Source of the DNA: DASPNM01 sp035626515
GTDB taxonomy: Bacteria > Bacteroidota > Bacteroidia > Chitinophagales > Chitinophagaceae
Assembly: GCA_035626515.1 (NCBI GenBank)
Contig: DASPNM010000017.1
Location: forward strand, 1 to 64,000
Direction of reading: 5' to 3'
DNA length: 64,000 nt
Shown: positions 33,766 through 43,900 of the stretch, piece after piece
Numbering within the stretch: position 1 is the first letter of the stretch
How the letters are laid out: the number at the start of each line of letters is the position of its first letter
Made by a program: the position numbers and the translations under genes
Notes under the pieces: generated by a model
What the model saw: the letters and a program-made list of their open reading frames with translations, nothing else
What the model was told of the DNA's origin: nothing
Databases searched by the model: none

Positions 33766-35022
33766 TCATTTATAAATTTTAAGCTGCTGTCCCACCCTGA
33801 GATCGTGCCCTTCCAGCTGGTTCCATTTTACAATATCCCCGATGCTCACGCCGAAGCGGCGCGCAATGGCATAAATAGTTTCCTTTGCCTGCACGGTGCA
33901 GACCACATAGTTCGGGTCGCTGTTTTCATGCGGTGGCCGGCTGTACGCGAAGACCGGGGCAGAGGGCGTGGGTTTCTGTGCTGCAAGCATGGGCGCAACG
34001 GGGGCTTTGCTGCGGAGAAAAAGTCTTTCGCCAACGGCTGGCCGCTGTTGTTTTTGAAGAAGATTCAATTCGAGCAGTGATTCCAGCCGGATCGCTTCGA
34101 GCTGTGCAATATCCTGCAGGCTCTCGCCTTCCCGAACGATATGAAACTCGGTGTTTCCCGTCTTGCGCTTGCGTTGCAGGTAAATCAGCTGGTCGCGGTC
34201 CACGGTTTCTGCAGGAGAAAGCTCGTTAAATTCAAATATCCGTGCCAGTGGAACCTGGTATTGCTCCGCTATCGCGAGAAATGAGGTCCCTTTTCTTGCA
34301 AATATCACCCGCGTTTCGTTGATACGGAATTCTGTCGCGGGGTATTGGGGTTCATCCCTTATTACCGGCTTCTGCTCTTTTACAATTGATTTTTGTTCCT
34401 CGGTTTCGGCAAACACGGCCGTGACCGGCTGCGTGTGCGTTTGAACCGGCATCAGGGTGGTCGCCACCGAAACCAAATCTTTCTGGTCGTTGCGCGGTTT
34501 TCGCCCGAGCGCAATGAGCGTATAATCCTGCAGGCCGTACTGTTCAATGATGCGGATAATGACCTGGGCGTATTTCGGGTTGGTGGCGTAGCCCGCTTTC
34601 TTCAATCCTCGCGCCCAGCCTTCGTAGTCGGTGGGATCGAGCTGAAAGAGAAAGGCATAGCGCTCGCTGTTTCTCAGGAAATCGGAATGATCGCGGTACG
34701 AACGTTCTGCGGATGGGTATTTCCGAAAACATTCCCCCCGGGCATCGTCATCGTGCGAAACAGACTCGCCGTTCCAGTTGGCTTTGCACTTGATGCCAAA
34801 ATGATTGTTCGATTTCAGCACAAGTACGCTGGTACCCGCTGATGTCTCGTGGATGCCCTGAGCCAGTTTAATGGCCGCGGGAACCCCGGTGCGTTCCATT
34901 TCCAGGATCGCAAGATCTCTGTAGGTGCTGATGTACGTCTGGATCGCTGTAGGATCCTGTGATCTCCCAATGAGAGCGACCGCTGAAAAGCAGACCAGGA
35001 ACAATGTTTTGAGGTTTTGCAT
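33766..35022 (-). CDS. Peptidoglycan glucosaminidase with three LysM domains
   Basis: The protein has 418 residues. A signal peptide (LKTLFLVCFSAVALIGRS) is followed by a glucosaminidase domain: AIKLAQGIHETSAGTS (catalytic Glu region), LVLKSNNHFGIKCKANWNG, GECFRKYPSAERSYRDHSDF and GLKKAGYATNPKYAQVII. The C-terminal half has three LysM motifs: KGTSFLAIAEQYQVPLARIF, EGESLQDIAQLEAIRLESL and AKETIYAIARRFGVSIGDIV, ending DLRVGQQLKIYK. It likely cleaves glycan strands of peptidoglycan in the periplasm during growth or division. It is 9 bp downstream of the O-methyltransferase gene and 6 bp before hpt. Confidence 0.94.
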   Translation of the reverse strand: MQNLKTLFLVCFSAVALIGRSQDPTAIQTYISTYRDLAILEMERTGVPAAIKLAQGIHETSAGTSVLVLKSNNHFGIKCKANWNGESVSHDDDARGECFRKYPSAERSYRDHSDFLRNSERYAFLFQLDPTDYEGWARGLKKAGYATNPKYAQVIIRIIEQYGLQDYTLIALGRKPRNDQKDLVSVATTLMPVQTHTQPVTAVFAETEEQKSIVKEQKPVIRDEPQYPATEFRINETRVIFARKGTSFLAIAEQYQVPLARIFEFNELSPAETVDRDQLIYLQRKRKTGNTEFHIVREGESLQDIAQLEAIRLESLLELNLLQKQQRPAVGERLFLRSKAPVAPMLAAQKPTPSAPVFAYSRPPHENSDPNYVVCTVQAKETIYAIARRFGVSIGDIVKWNQLEGHDLRVGQQLKIYK

Positions 35023-35031
35023 GGGATGTTT

Positions 35032-35688
35032 TTACAATTTCCGGATCAGGTAAAGGCCGTCCCTTACGGTCAAAACGACGCTGTCAATGTCTTCCCGGTT
35101 ACGGATATATTCATTAAAGGAACGGATTGCCCGGGCATTACTGCCCTTTGGCTCCGCGGCCAAAACATGGCCGTGGAAAAATACATTATCTGCTAAAATA
35201 AACCCGTTTGTCCTGAGTTTGGGAAAAACAAGGTTAAAATATTCAATGTACCCTGCCTTATCCGCATCTATGAACACAAGGTCCCATGTTTCCCCAAGCC
35301 CTGGTATCACTTCTAACGCAGGGCCCCGGTGCAAAATTATCTTTTCCCTGAATAAGGATCGGCGAAAATAACCCTCTGCGATGTCGGCGTCCGCTTCCCT
35401 CAGCTCAATGGTGTGCAACATTCCATCGGGTGCGAGTCCTCGTGCCAGGCAAAGCGCGCTGTATCCGGTGAATGTTCCGACCTCAAGCACCCGCCGGGGC
35501 CGGATCATCCAGCTGATCATCTCCAGTACTTTACCCTGCAGGTGACCGCTGAGCATGATCGCTTCCGGGTGGTTGCGGTTCGTGAATTCGGCAATTTCTG
35601 CCAGCAGCGCGTCTTCGGGACTGCTGAGCATTTCGGCGTAGCGTTCCGCATCGGGATGGACGAGGTTGAATGAAGTGTCTTCAGCCAT
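35032..35688 (-). CDS. Class I SAM O-methyltransferase (catechol-type)
   Basis: The protein has 218 residues. SAM-binding motif I is RRVLEVGTFTGYSALCLA. The acidic loop is TIELREADADIAEGYF. The metal-site segment is WDLVFIDADKAGYIEYFNL and the second metal ligand region is NGFILADNVFFHGHV. These features define the divalent-metal-dependent O-methyltransferase family; EDIDSVVLTVRDGLYLIRK is the conserved C-terminus. It is cytoplasmic. The methyl acceptor is unknown. The gene lies between the symporter and glucosaminidase genes with 5-9 bp spacing. Confidence 0.93.
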   Translation of the reverse strand: MAEDTSFNLVHPDAERYAEMLSSPEDALLAEIAEFTNRNHPEAIMLSGHLQGKVLEMISWMIRPRRVLEVGTFTGYSALCLARGLAPDGMLHTIELREADADIAEGYFRRSLFREKIILHRGPALEVIPGLGETWDLVFIDADKAGYIEYFNLVFPKLRTNGFILADNVFFHGHVLAAEPKGSNARAIRSFNEYIRNREDIDSVVLTVRDGLYLIRKL

Positions 35689-35693
35689 CGCTC

Positions 35694-37250
35694 TTACCGT
35701 TTCCGTGAAATGAGCGCAAGCCCCAGGAAAGTAAGCAGGCCGTTATAAATAAGCAGTTCGTACCCGATTTTGAAATTCCCGAAGATTGATTGCGACACCG
35801 ATTTGATCGAATCGATCCAGGCGCCGGAGAAATGGAACTGCTTCTGGTACCATTCAATATTATTAATAAAGTCTATTCCCCAGATCAGCAGCGGGGCGGC
35901 GATGCAGACGTAAATCGCCAGCCGGTCGGTTATCTGGCGTTTCGTAAGAATGCCGAAAGCAAACAGTCCGAGCAGCGGCCCGTAGGTGAAGCCCGCCACC
36001 TTCAATATGACGTCGATGATGGATTTGTTGTCAATCCACTTGAAACCCATCACCACCAAAAAGAAAATGATGGCGAAGCTGAAATGAACGGCAAGCCGGG
36101 TGCGCCGCTTGGCCCGTTCCTCTTCCGCCAGGATCCGTTCCTTTTCGTGTATGCTGGTGCCCGAGTTCACTGCCGATTTCCGTTTCAATCCGAGAATATC
36201 AATACAGAACGAAGAGGTGAGCGCAGTGAGTGCACCGTCGGCGCTCGGGAAGAGCGCGGATATCAGGCCGATCACGAAAATGATGGGTATGATGGTGCCC
36301 ATATGGTGCAATGCCACTGTTGGGAACAGGTCATCCGCCGGTACGTTGATATTTTGCGTGGAAGCATAGAGATACAGCAAACCCCCCATGAGCAGGAAAA
36401 GGAAATTCACGATCACTAAAATCACGGTGAAGGTCATCATGTTCTTCTGCGAATCGGGCAGCGTTTTCACGCTAATGTTTTTCTGCATCATTTCCTGGTC
36501 CATTCCGGTCATGGTGATGGTGATGAACATGCCGCCGATGATGTGTTTCAGAAAAAATGCAGGATGGTTGGCATCGGTGTTGAAGATCCGGGTCAGCCCC
36601 CGGTTATCAAGCTCGCTGAGCGTGGTGCCGAGCGAAAAGCCCATGCTGTTCATCACGTATACGATACAGATCACCAGTCCGAGCAGCATAAACGTCGTTT
36701 GCAGGGTGTCGGTAAATACGATGGTCTTAACTCCACCTTCGAAGGTGTAAAGCAGGATCATCAGCAGGATTACGAACGTGGTGACCGCGAATGGAATGTT
36801 CAGGTCTCTCAGGATAAAAAGGTGCAGCACGTTAATCACGAGATACAGCCTCGCGGTGGCCCCCAGCACCCGGGAAATAATGAAAAACATGGCCCCGGTT
36901 TTATAAGACGTCATCCCAAAACGGTGCTGCAGGTAGTTGTAAATGGACGTTAGGTTCAGGCGGTAGTAGAGCGGCAGCAGCACGAAAGCCACCACGATAT
37001 AACCGATGAAATAGCCTATCACCACCTGGAAATAGGCAAAGCCCGCCCCTCCGACAGTACCCGGCACGGAAACAAAAGTGACTCCCGAAAGGGAAGTTCC
37101 GATCATGCCGAAAGCCACCAACATCCAGTTGGAGCGCTTGTTGCCGATAAAAAACGATTCATTGTTCGCATTGCGGGAAGTGTACCAGGCCACTACGAGC
37201 AGCAGCACGAAATAGCCGAGAACGAAAATGAGCAGGGTAGTTGAGTTCAT
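35694..37250 (-). CDS. Sodium/solute symporter (SSS family)
   Basis: A 518-residue protein with about 13 membrane helices. Motifs of the SSS family: IGNKRSNWMLVAFGMIGTSL then SGVTFVSVPGTVGGAGFAY (sodium-site helix), YYRLNLTSIYNYLQHRFG and the loop GLISALFPSADGALTALTSS. It moves a solute with Na+ across the inner membrane; the substrate cannot be read from sequence. The long basic linker AEEERAKRRTRLAVHF lies between helices. It appears to be first gene of the minus-strand series 37250-31393. Divergent from the LOG gene with about 73 bp between starts. Confidence 0.93.
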   Translation of the reverse strand: MNSTTLLIFVLGYFVLLLVVAWYTSRNANNESFFIGNKRSNWMLVAFGMIGTSLSGVTFVSVPGTVGGAGFAYFQVVIGYFIGYIVVAFVLLPLYYRLNLTSIYNYLQHRFGMTSYKTGAMFFIISRVLGATARLYLVINVLHLFILRDLNIPFAVTTFVILLMILLYTFEGGVKTIVFTDTLQTTFMLLGLVICIVYVMNSMGFSLGTTLSELDNRGLTRIFNTDANHPAFFLKHIIGGMFITITMTGMDQEMMQKNISVKTLPDSQKNMMTFTVILVIVNFLFLLMGGLLYLYASTQNINVPADDLFPTVALHHMGTIIPIIFVIGLISALFPSADGALTALTSSFCIDILGLKRKSAVNSGTSIHEKERILAEEERAKRRTRLAVHFSFAIIFFLVVMGFKWIDNKSIIDVILKVAGFTYGPLLGLFAFGILTKRQITDRLAIYVCIAAPLLIWGIDFINNIEWYQKQFHFSGAWIDSIKSVSQSIFGNFKIGYELLIYNGLLTFLGLALISRKR

Positions 37251-37323
37251 GTGCGCAATTTCGGTCCGAAAAGGTTTTGAAGATAGGCAAATTTGTTATC
37301 CCTTTCCCCCAATTTTGTCATCT

Positions 37324-37863
37324 ATGCAGGCGCGACGCATCGCCGTTTTCTGCGGCTCGAAACGGGGCAATAACGCACTCTATCGCGAACACGCGCAAGA
37401 GCTCGGGCGACTGATCGCCGAACACGGCATCACGCTGGTCTATGGCGGGGGCAACGTGGGACTGATGGGCATCATCGCCGACTCAGTGATCACCCACAAC
37501 GGGAAGGTAACGGGCATTATTCCCAAGATGCTGCTCGAATGGGAACGCCAGCACCAGGGCATCACCGAGCTGATCGTTGCAGACGATATGCATTTGCGGA
37601 AAAAAAACATTTACAGCCTGGTGGACGCAGCAGTTATCCTGCCCGGCGGCTTTGGTACTCTCGATGAATTCTTCGAGATCCTCACCTGGAACCAGCTTTC
37701 GATTCACGACAAGCAGATCTTCATTCTCAACTCGGGCGGTTTTTACGACCACCTGATCGCCCATATAGAACTGATGAAGAAAGAGGGATTTTTGTACGAG
37801 CAGACCACAAAGCGACTGGTGATCCTGCACCAGCCCGAAGACTTGTTTTCTTACCTCGATTAA
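37324..37863 (+). CDS. LOG family protein (TIGR00730, nucleotide phosphoribohydrolase type)
   Basis: From the ATG at 37324 the protein has 179 residues; a longer frame from 37228 overlaps the symporter start and is rejected. Rossmann fold with RRIAVFCGSKRGNN, LVYGGGNVGLMGIIADSV, the catalytic PGGFGTLDEFFEILTWNQL and IHDKQIFILNSGGFYDHL. Relatives cleave cytokinin ribotides or purine nucleotides into base and ribose phosphate; the natural substrate in this organism is unknown. The stop overlaps the stop of the convergent outer-membrane protein gene by four bases. Confidence 0.93.
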   Translation: MQARRIAVFCGSKRGNNALYREHAQELGRLIAEHGITLVYGGGNVGLMGIIADSVITHNGKVTGIIPKMLLEWERQHQGITELIVADDMHLRKKNIYSLVDAAVILPGGFGTLDEFFEILTWNQLSIHDKQIFILNSGGFYDHLIAHIELMKKEGFLYEQTTKRLVILHQPEDLFSYLD

Positions 37864-38471
37864 CGGCGTTTATCCCCTTGAAAAAGCGGAATCTGGATTC
37901 CGCCGCGAATGATGGGAATCACCCTTCCGTTCGCATCCTTGTACGGTGAATTCGCGCTATTGCCCACATCCACCAGGATGGATACATAAAAAAATGGCGA
38001 ACCGCCCGGCCCATAGCGGCCCGTCGTATATCCGCCTCCCACCAGGAGACTACTGGCCTCGACCCGGTAGGTCTGGGGCGAACCCACGTTGGGAATGAAT
38101 TTCTGACGGATGAAATTGTATTCCGCCTGGCCCTGCGCGAAAAGAAACCGCACAGGGTAGATTTTTACAAATGTGCCGCCCCCGTACAAAGTCTGGCGCA
38201 GCTTGTCGTTGAACACAAAATTGTAATCGCGGTACGAAGTGTAATTGTAATTTACCACGATGCCGGCGTCAATCCACTTCGTCACACTGTACCCGAACAC
38301 CGGGCTGGCACCGATCAGAAAAGTGTTGTTGTAAAAGGCAAGCGATATGCTTCCCCCGGTGAACAGGTTCTCTTTCTTAAAGCCTTTCTTTTCTTCTTCC
38401 TTGTTCTCCTCGTCCTGTGCCGCAGCGGAGAGCAGCAGCAGCAGGGCAGGAACGAGCAAAAGCTTTTTCAT
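37860..38471 (-). CDS. Outer-membrane beta-barrel protein, unknown function
   Basis: The protein has 203 residues with a signal peptide (LLLVPALLLLLSAAAQ), a highly acidic then basic short linker (DEENKEEEKKGFKKE) and alternating strands typical of a small eight-stranded barrel: LFTGGSISLAFYNNTFL, YSVTKWIDAGIVVNYNY, FVKIYPVRFLFAQGQAEYNF, SSLLVGGGYTTG, FFYVSILVDVGNS and VIPIIRGGIQIPLF. It resembles the many uncharacterised Bacteroidota barrels of about 200 residues. No partner is evident. It is 15 bp downstream of the FAD oxidase gene. Confidence 0.85.
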   Translation of the reverse strand: MKKLLLVPALLLLLSAAAQDEENKEEEKKGFKKENLFTGGSISLAFYNNTFLIGASPVFGYSVTKWIDAGIVVNYNYTSYRDYNFVFNDKLRQTLYGGGTFVKIYPVRFLFAQGQAEYNFIRQKFIPNVGSPQTYRVEASSLLVGGGYTTGRYGPGGSPFFYVSILVDVGNSANSPYKDANGRVIPIIRGGIQIPLFQGDKRR

Positions 38472-38486
38472 AATTGCAGGTCTTTT

Positions 38487-39908
38487 TCAGTTGTCCGGAA
38501 AAATCTTTCCGGGATTCAGAATATTATTCGGGTCAAAGATCCTTTTAATTTCCTTCATCAGCCGCATCTGTGTGTTGTCGAAAACAATATCCATGTACTC
38601 CTTCTGCACCAACCCTATGCCATGTTCGCCACTCAGCGTACCGCCGAGACTGCGGGTCAGCTCAAAGATCTCGCGAATGCCCTGCTTCAGGGAACCGTTC
38701 CATTGCTCCTCGCTCAGGTCGCCGCGAATGATATTGACGTGCAGGTTGCCGTCGCCCGCGTGGCCGTAGCAGACGGAATGAAACCCATACTTCCTGCCGA
38801 TTTCCTTCACGCCTCGCAAAAGCACCGGCAACTCCGCCCGCGGGACCACGGTATCTTCTTCTTTATATATGGAGTGTGATTTCACCGCCTCCCCTACCCT
38901 TCGCCGCATTTTCCAGAGCTCCGCCTTTTGTTGCGCGTCTTCCGCAAACAGGATCTCACCACAACCATATTCCTGCACGATGACAGCTATGCCTTCAATG
39001 TCCTCCATCAGCACGCTGGGGTTGTTCCCATCTACTTCAATGAGTAGATGTGCCTGCACATCGTCAGCTATTTTTACCACGGTAGAATCCACAAACCGCG
39101 AAACCCACTCCAGCGCGTCTCGCTCCATGAATTCCATCGCGCTCGGAATGTATCCTGCGCGAAAGATCGCGCTTACGGAAGCACAGGCGTTTTCCGCCGA
39201 GTTGAAGGGGACGAGCATCAGCAGATCGTGCTTCGGCAACGGGAGCAGCTTCAGCACTATTTTCGTGACCACACCCAGCGTCCCTTCGCTTCCGACAACC
39301 AGCTGCGTCAGGTTGTACGCGGTCGCATTCTTCAGCACATTCGCCCCGGTCCAGATGATTTCACCGGTTGGCAATACTATTTCCAGGTTCAGCACATAGT
39401 CTTTCACCACCCCATACTTTACGGCTTTCGGTCCCCCACTGTTTTCGGCAATATTGCCGCCGATAAAACAGGAGCCGCGGCTGCTTGGGTCGGGTGGATA
39501 GAAAAGATTTTTTTCCTTAAGTGCCCCCTGGAGCACTTCCGTGATAACACCCGGTTCGGTGGTAACCTGCAAATTGCGCTCGTCAATGTGAAGGATGCTG
39601 TTCATCCGCTCGGTGGAAAGCACGACGCCCCCCAGGTGCGGTAAAGCCCCACCGCTTAGTCCCGTGCCCGCGCCGCGGGGAGTAACCGGGATCTTTTCAC
39701 GGTTGCACAGCTTTAAAATCTCGCTGATTTCTTCGGGGGTGCGGGGCTTCACCACGAGATCGGGCGCATAATGCAAGTCTTCCGTCTCGTCGCGTCCGTA
39801 CCGTTCCAGCGATTCGTCGTCGGCGAATACAAAAGAATTGCCCACAATCTTGCGCAACGCCTCGCCGACGGCAGCGGAAATTGACTTCCTGGAAAGAGGC
39901 ACATTCAT
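38487..39908 (-). CDS. FAD-linked oxidase (GlcD/D-lactate dehydrogenase type)
   Basis: The start chosen at 39908 (MNVPLSRKSISAAVGEAL) gives 473 residues; an upstream ATG at 39962 would overlap the PorP/SprF gene stop. The FAD-binding domain has PRTPEEISEILKLCNRE, IPVTPRGAGTGLSGGALP, PPDPSSRGSCFIGGNIAENS and YNLTQLVVGSEGTLGVVTKI. The C-terminal substrate domain has CYGHAGDGNLHVNIIRGD and LGGTLSGEHGIGLVQKEYM, the usual metal/FAD motifs. It oxidises a 2-hydroxy acid such as glycolate or D-lactate; no GlcE/GlcF subunit or iron-sulfur domain is attached or adjacent. Substrate undecided. Confidence 0.92.
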   Translation of the reverse strand: MNVPLSRKSISAAVGEALRKIVGNSFVFADDESLERYGRDETEDLHYAPDLVVKPRTPEEISEILKLCNREKIPVTPRGAGTGLSGGALPHLGGVVLSTERMNSILHIDERNLQVTTEPGVITEVLQGALKEKNLFYPPDPSSRGSCFIGGNIAENSGGPKAVKYGVVKDYVLNLEIVLPTGEIIWTGANVLKNATAYNLTQLVVGSEGTLGVVTKIVLKLLPLPKHDLLMLVPFNSAENACASVSAIFRAGYIPSAMEFMERDALEWVSRFVDSTVVKIADDVQAHLLIEVDGNNPSVLMEDIEGIAVIVQEYGCGEILFAEDAQQKAELWKMRRRVGEAVKSHSIYKEEDTVVPRAELPVLLRGVKEIGRKYGFHSVCYGHAGDGNLHVNIIRGDLSEEQWNGSLKQGIREIFELTRSLGGTLSGEHGIGLVQKEYMDIVFDNTQMRLMKEIKRIFDPNNILNPGKIFPDN

Positions 39909-39951
39909 GAGTCCTGTAAAAATCGGAAGAATTGAACAAACCTGTTCCTCA

Positions 39952-40983
39952 TCAGTAAGCACGGAATGAAGGGCACATGGATTCGCGGCGGTTGCCCTGG
40001 TACCTGTCTACGATACCCTGCTTGATAAGCGAAAACTCAAAAGCTCCCCGGCTGTTGTTGAAATCTTTGAGTGTGGACATGGTCACATCGTAAGTAAAAG
40101 TGAAGGTGTAATCCTTCAGTCCTACGCCCAGCATGGGAACGATCGCGTCGCCGTGACGATAGTACAATCCGCCAATGAGAATCTTTTCTCCATCGCCCGA
40201 TAAATTATAATGTGCATTGAGGCCCCCCACGATTTCATACGACCGTGCCTGGTAGGACCCGTAAATGTTTGGATTCAGGATCACCATGTCGTTCAGCTTA
40301 AAGCTGCCATTGAGAAATGCCGTGTAGCGGACCGGCACCCTGTTTTCACCGCCCTGCGATTCGAAAAACGATTCCCGCGGCCGATTTACGTGCATGGCCG
40401 ACACCCCGGCGTTCAGGTACATGTTTGATGTAGGGAAATAGGCGTAGTTCATTCCCGCCTGCAGGTCTACGTAGCTGATGTTGTTCCGGGAAAGGACCGC
40501 GGAGGTGGGCAGATGATTGTCAAAAAACTTTCCATCGAACTGGTCCGGGAATTTCAAATTGGTGGTGTTGATCTGTTTATTTGCCCATCCGGCATTGAAT
40601 CCCAAACTGAGCAGGCTGCCTGCATTGATCATTTGATGATAGGCCACCGAAGTGTAAATCTTCGTTGAAGTCAGGTTTCCGCTTCCGGCCACGTCGCGCA
40701 GGATGACACCGCCCACCCCAAGCCAGCCCGTGTTGTCGCGGTTCTGCATCACCTGCAGGTCACCGAATGCGCTCATCGTTTTGTACGGCAGCGACATTAC
40801 CGAAGACCATTGGTTGCGGTAATTCACTCCGAGCCGGTAATCGCCGTCCGGCATGAAGCCCGTATTGGCCGGGTTGGTAACCAGGGGGGAATTCAGGAAC
40901 TGCGAGAAATGCAGGTCCTGCCCCTTCGCCGGCGCCACGAAGGCCGCTCCCACCAATATCCATATCACAACAATCCACTTCAT
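39952..40983 (-). CDS. PorP/SprF-like T9SS outer-membrane protein (second copy)
   Basis: A 343-residue protein with a signal peptide and the family opening GQDLHFSQFLNSPLVTNPAN then GFMPDGDYRLGVNYRNQWSS. Barrel strands include MINAGSLLSLGFNAGWANKQ, NISYVDLQAGMNYAYFPTS and KILIGGLYYRHGDAIVP. The C-terminal end MCPSFRAY is close to the end of the other copy (WLCPRF), a shared aromatic/Cys terminus. It is two bases downstream of the PKD/SBBP giant gene, mirroring the layout at 21626-26985. Confidence 0.95.
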   Translation of the reverse strand: MKWIVVIWILVGAAFVAPAKGQDLHFSQFLNSPLVTNPANTGFMPDGDYRLGVNYRNQWSSVMSLPYKTMSAFGDLQVMQNRDNTGWLGVGGVILRDVAGSGNLTSTKIYTSVAYHQMINAGSLLSLGFNAGWANKQINTTNLKFPDQFDGKFFDNHLPTSAVLSRNNISYVDLQAGMNYAYFPTSNMYLNAGVSAMHVNRPRESFFESQGGENRVPVRYTAFLNGSFKLNDMVILNPNIYGSYQARSYEIVGGLNAHYNLSGDGEKILIGGLYYRHGDAIVPMLGVGLKDYTFTFTYDVTMSTLKDFNNSRGAFEFSLIKQGIVDRYQGNRRESMCPSFRAY

Positions 40984-40985
40984 GC

Positions 40986-43900
40986 TTACCGGATTAAGGT
41001 TATGTCTCCCTTCTTCATTGCTTTAGTTCCGTCAAAAAACTCAACATAGAGCGTGTACGCGTACACGTCCATAGGCTGGAGCACCCCGTTCACCTTTCCA
41101 TCCCAGCCCTGGTTGCGGCTGTTCGTCTCGAATACTTTCTGTCCCCAGCGGTTCCAGATGATGAACTGGATTTTCGAGATCCCGTAGCCTCTCGGCATCA
41201 CGATACTGTTTTGATCCCCGCTTTGAGGGGTGAAGGCGTTGGGGACATCGATCAACGGAACGATCATCGTGCTCACCTGGTCGCACACCGTATCGGGACA
41301 GCCTACCGAATTATAAGCATACAGGCAGGCGGTGAAATTTCCCGTCGCGTTGTACTGATGCTGAACCGGCAGTCGCGATGTAGTGACCAGGCTGTCTCCG
41401 TCGCCGAAGTCCCATTTGAACCGGACCGCGTCCGCCGACGAATTATTTATGAACGTTACCGGTGTATTCTCAACCGGGGGATTGGGCCCCCATCCGAAAG
41501 CAGCCACGGGACGATCGTAGACCCTGATCGTAAAATAAGCTGTGTCAGCACCGTTACAGGTGTTCGGGTTCATCGCGATGAAGCGAACGTTGTAGATTCC
41601 TGCTGCACTGTAAACATGCGTTGGATTGGATGCCGTCGACGTATTACCGTCGCCGAAATCCCATTGATAGGTTTGTCCGGCTACGGTCTGGCTGTTGTCG
41701 AACACCGCGGTGTGGGGTACACAACCAATGGGCGAAGTATTGAACCGGGCGATCACATTTTCGGCAACGCTCACTGGTCGCACCAACGAATCGGGGGCGT
41801 TGCAGTATCCGGTATCCTGCAGCAAAAGCTTTACATTGTACGTGCCCTGGCCAGGAAAATTGTGGAACACCGGGCCCGGACCCGAAACGAGCAACGGACT
41901 GCCATCGCCGAAATCCCAAACAAAAGATTGGGGACCGAAAGGCCGGACTGCCGGCGCGGTGGAAAGATTGTCGAAGCGATAGCTGAAGGAATCGCACGGC
42001 AGCAGTTTTGTTTCCTGCCATTGCACCGTGGCGCGAAGATCACCCACGCGTATGCGCGTGAACGAAGAATCCCTTACGTTGCAGGTGTTGGGATCAATCG
42101 CCACCAGCATTACCGTATAGAGACCCACAGCAGTATACGTATGGGAAGCGGTCGGTGTTGTTGTGGTAAGATCCGGCGGATTCCCGGGCACGTAATTGAA
42201 ATACCACTCGTAGCTTACGGCATTTGCGATCGTATCCTGGAAATCTACGGTCAGCGGAACGCAGCCCGCGGTATCGCGCGGCACTCCGTTGATCGAAGAT
42301 TGGACTCCCCCTCCCACGCCGGCGAGATTGAACTCGATCTTCACCATGGCAAGGTTGCAAAACGCCGAACTGGGCTTGACACGCGACCAGGCATTCGAGG
42401 TTGTCGGAAAGCTTCCGGAACCCGTTCCACAGTCCGCGCAAATGCCCTGGTAAATGACTCCGTTCTGATCAAACCGGCTGGTTCCACCGTCAACGTGATC
42501 AGGAAGACCGCCGTCCTTGCCGAAAAAGCTGCCGTAGAGCTGCGCGGTCGCATTTCGCTGCAATACAAAAAAGTAGAAGTCAGCCCCGTCGGTGGTCGGC
42601 TGATAGGCATCTGCGGTCACCGGCATTCCAAAAGTGCCGGCACTCTGGTACGCATTTAATGCGCCGCCCCACCCCGACACATACACGTTCTCGCAGCGGT
42701 CAACCAGGAAAGCTACCGGTGAAATGTTCGGAACATTCGCGGCGGTTCCAAATACGGTGGAATACACATACGCGGAAAGATTTTGCTGCAATTTGGCAAT
42801 GAATTGTTTCGCGCCCGGATTGCTGTAGGCTGCGTTGATCACGGGAAAATCACCGGTGCTTTGTCCCATGACATAAGGGAAGCCGAAGCGGTCAAACTGG
42901 ATCCCGTAAACCTGGTCTGCGCCGCCGGTCCCGACGAATGTCGAGCGGATGATCGTGGATCCGTTGTTGCTCACCTGTGCAACGAAACCGTCAATACCGC
43001 CATTGTTTACCGGCCCTACTGTGCCAGAATGATTTCCCGGAAATGTCGCAGCGTTACTTTCCGTACCGCCTGCAACAAAAATATCTCCACCCGGACCGAT
43101 TGCGAGCACATAAGCAGCGTCGTTCGCGCTCCCGCCCAGGAAGCTGCTGAACAGGCAGGTCGAAAGATTGGAGTTGAATTTCAAAAGCACCCCGTCCTGC
43201 GCGCCGCCAAGGGTATTTTGAAACACCGCGCCTACGGTAGGGAAATTGGGTGATTGCGTGCAGGATGCCACGTAAATATTTCCGCTTCCATCGAGGATCA
43301 CTTCGCTGCGTGAGGCGTCGCCGTAGTTGCGATTGAGTGAGTTCGCTCCATTATTGCCCGCAGTAATGTTGCCGCCGTCCATGCCGCTGCCGCCGATTCG
43401 TTTGGATCCCACCAGGGCGGTGCCGTTAGCGTTTAGCTTGGTCACGATAATATCCCAGTCAAGAAGGCTGCTCCCAATGATCCCTGCTGCGCCGCCCGTG
43501 ACAGGATAGGCTCCCGCCCCGGTCACCGGTGAGTTTGTTCTCCCCGCAAGCGTAACGTTGCCCTGGCCGTCCACCACAAGACTATGCGGAAGTTCGTTAC
43601 CCGAACCACCGATATACGTCGCCCACACGCGGTTGCTTCCTGTGGGATTGAGTTTGATGATGCCGATGTCTACCGGAAAGTCAGAAGGCGGGGTATTGTT
43701 TCCGCCCTGAAAAGTGGTTTGAAACGCCCCCGATGTAGTGGGAAATCCGTTGTCGAACACGATCCCCCCGCCAAACGTACTTCCGTCAGGGCCGTAGGTA
43801 GCGGTATACCCCCAATTGTTGGCGGTGCTTCCGGCAAAGGAGCAGTAGATCATGGTAGGGTCAATCACCAGCGTGCTGGCCGGATCATAATCCGGAATAT

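Noticed and set aside
41211..42659. 482-codon plus-strand ORF
   Set aside because: It is antisense to the PKD/SBBP giant; its product has no domain, and the repeats in it are the mirror of PKD codons.
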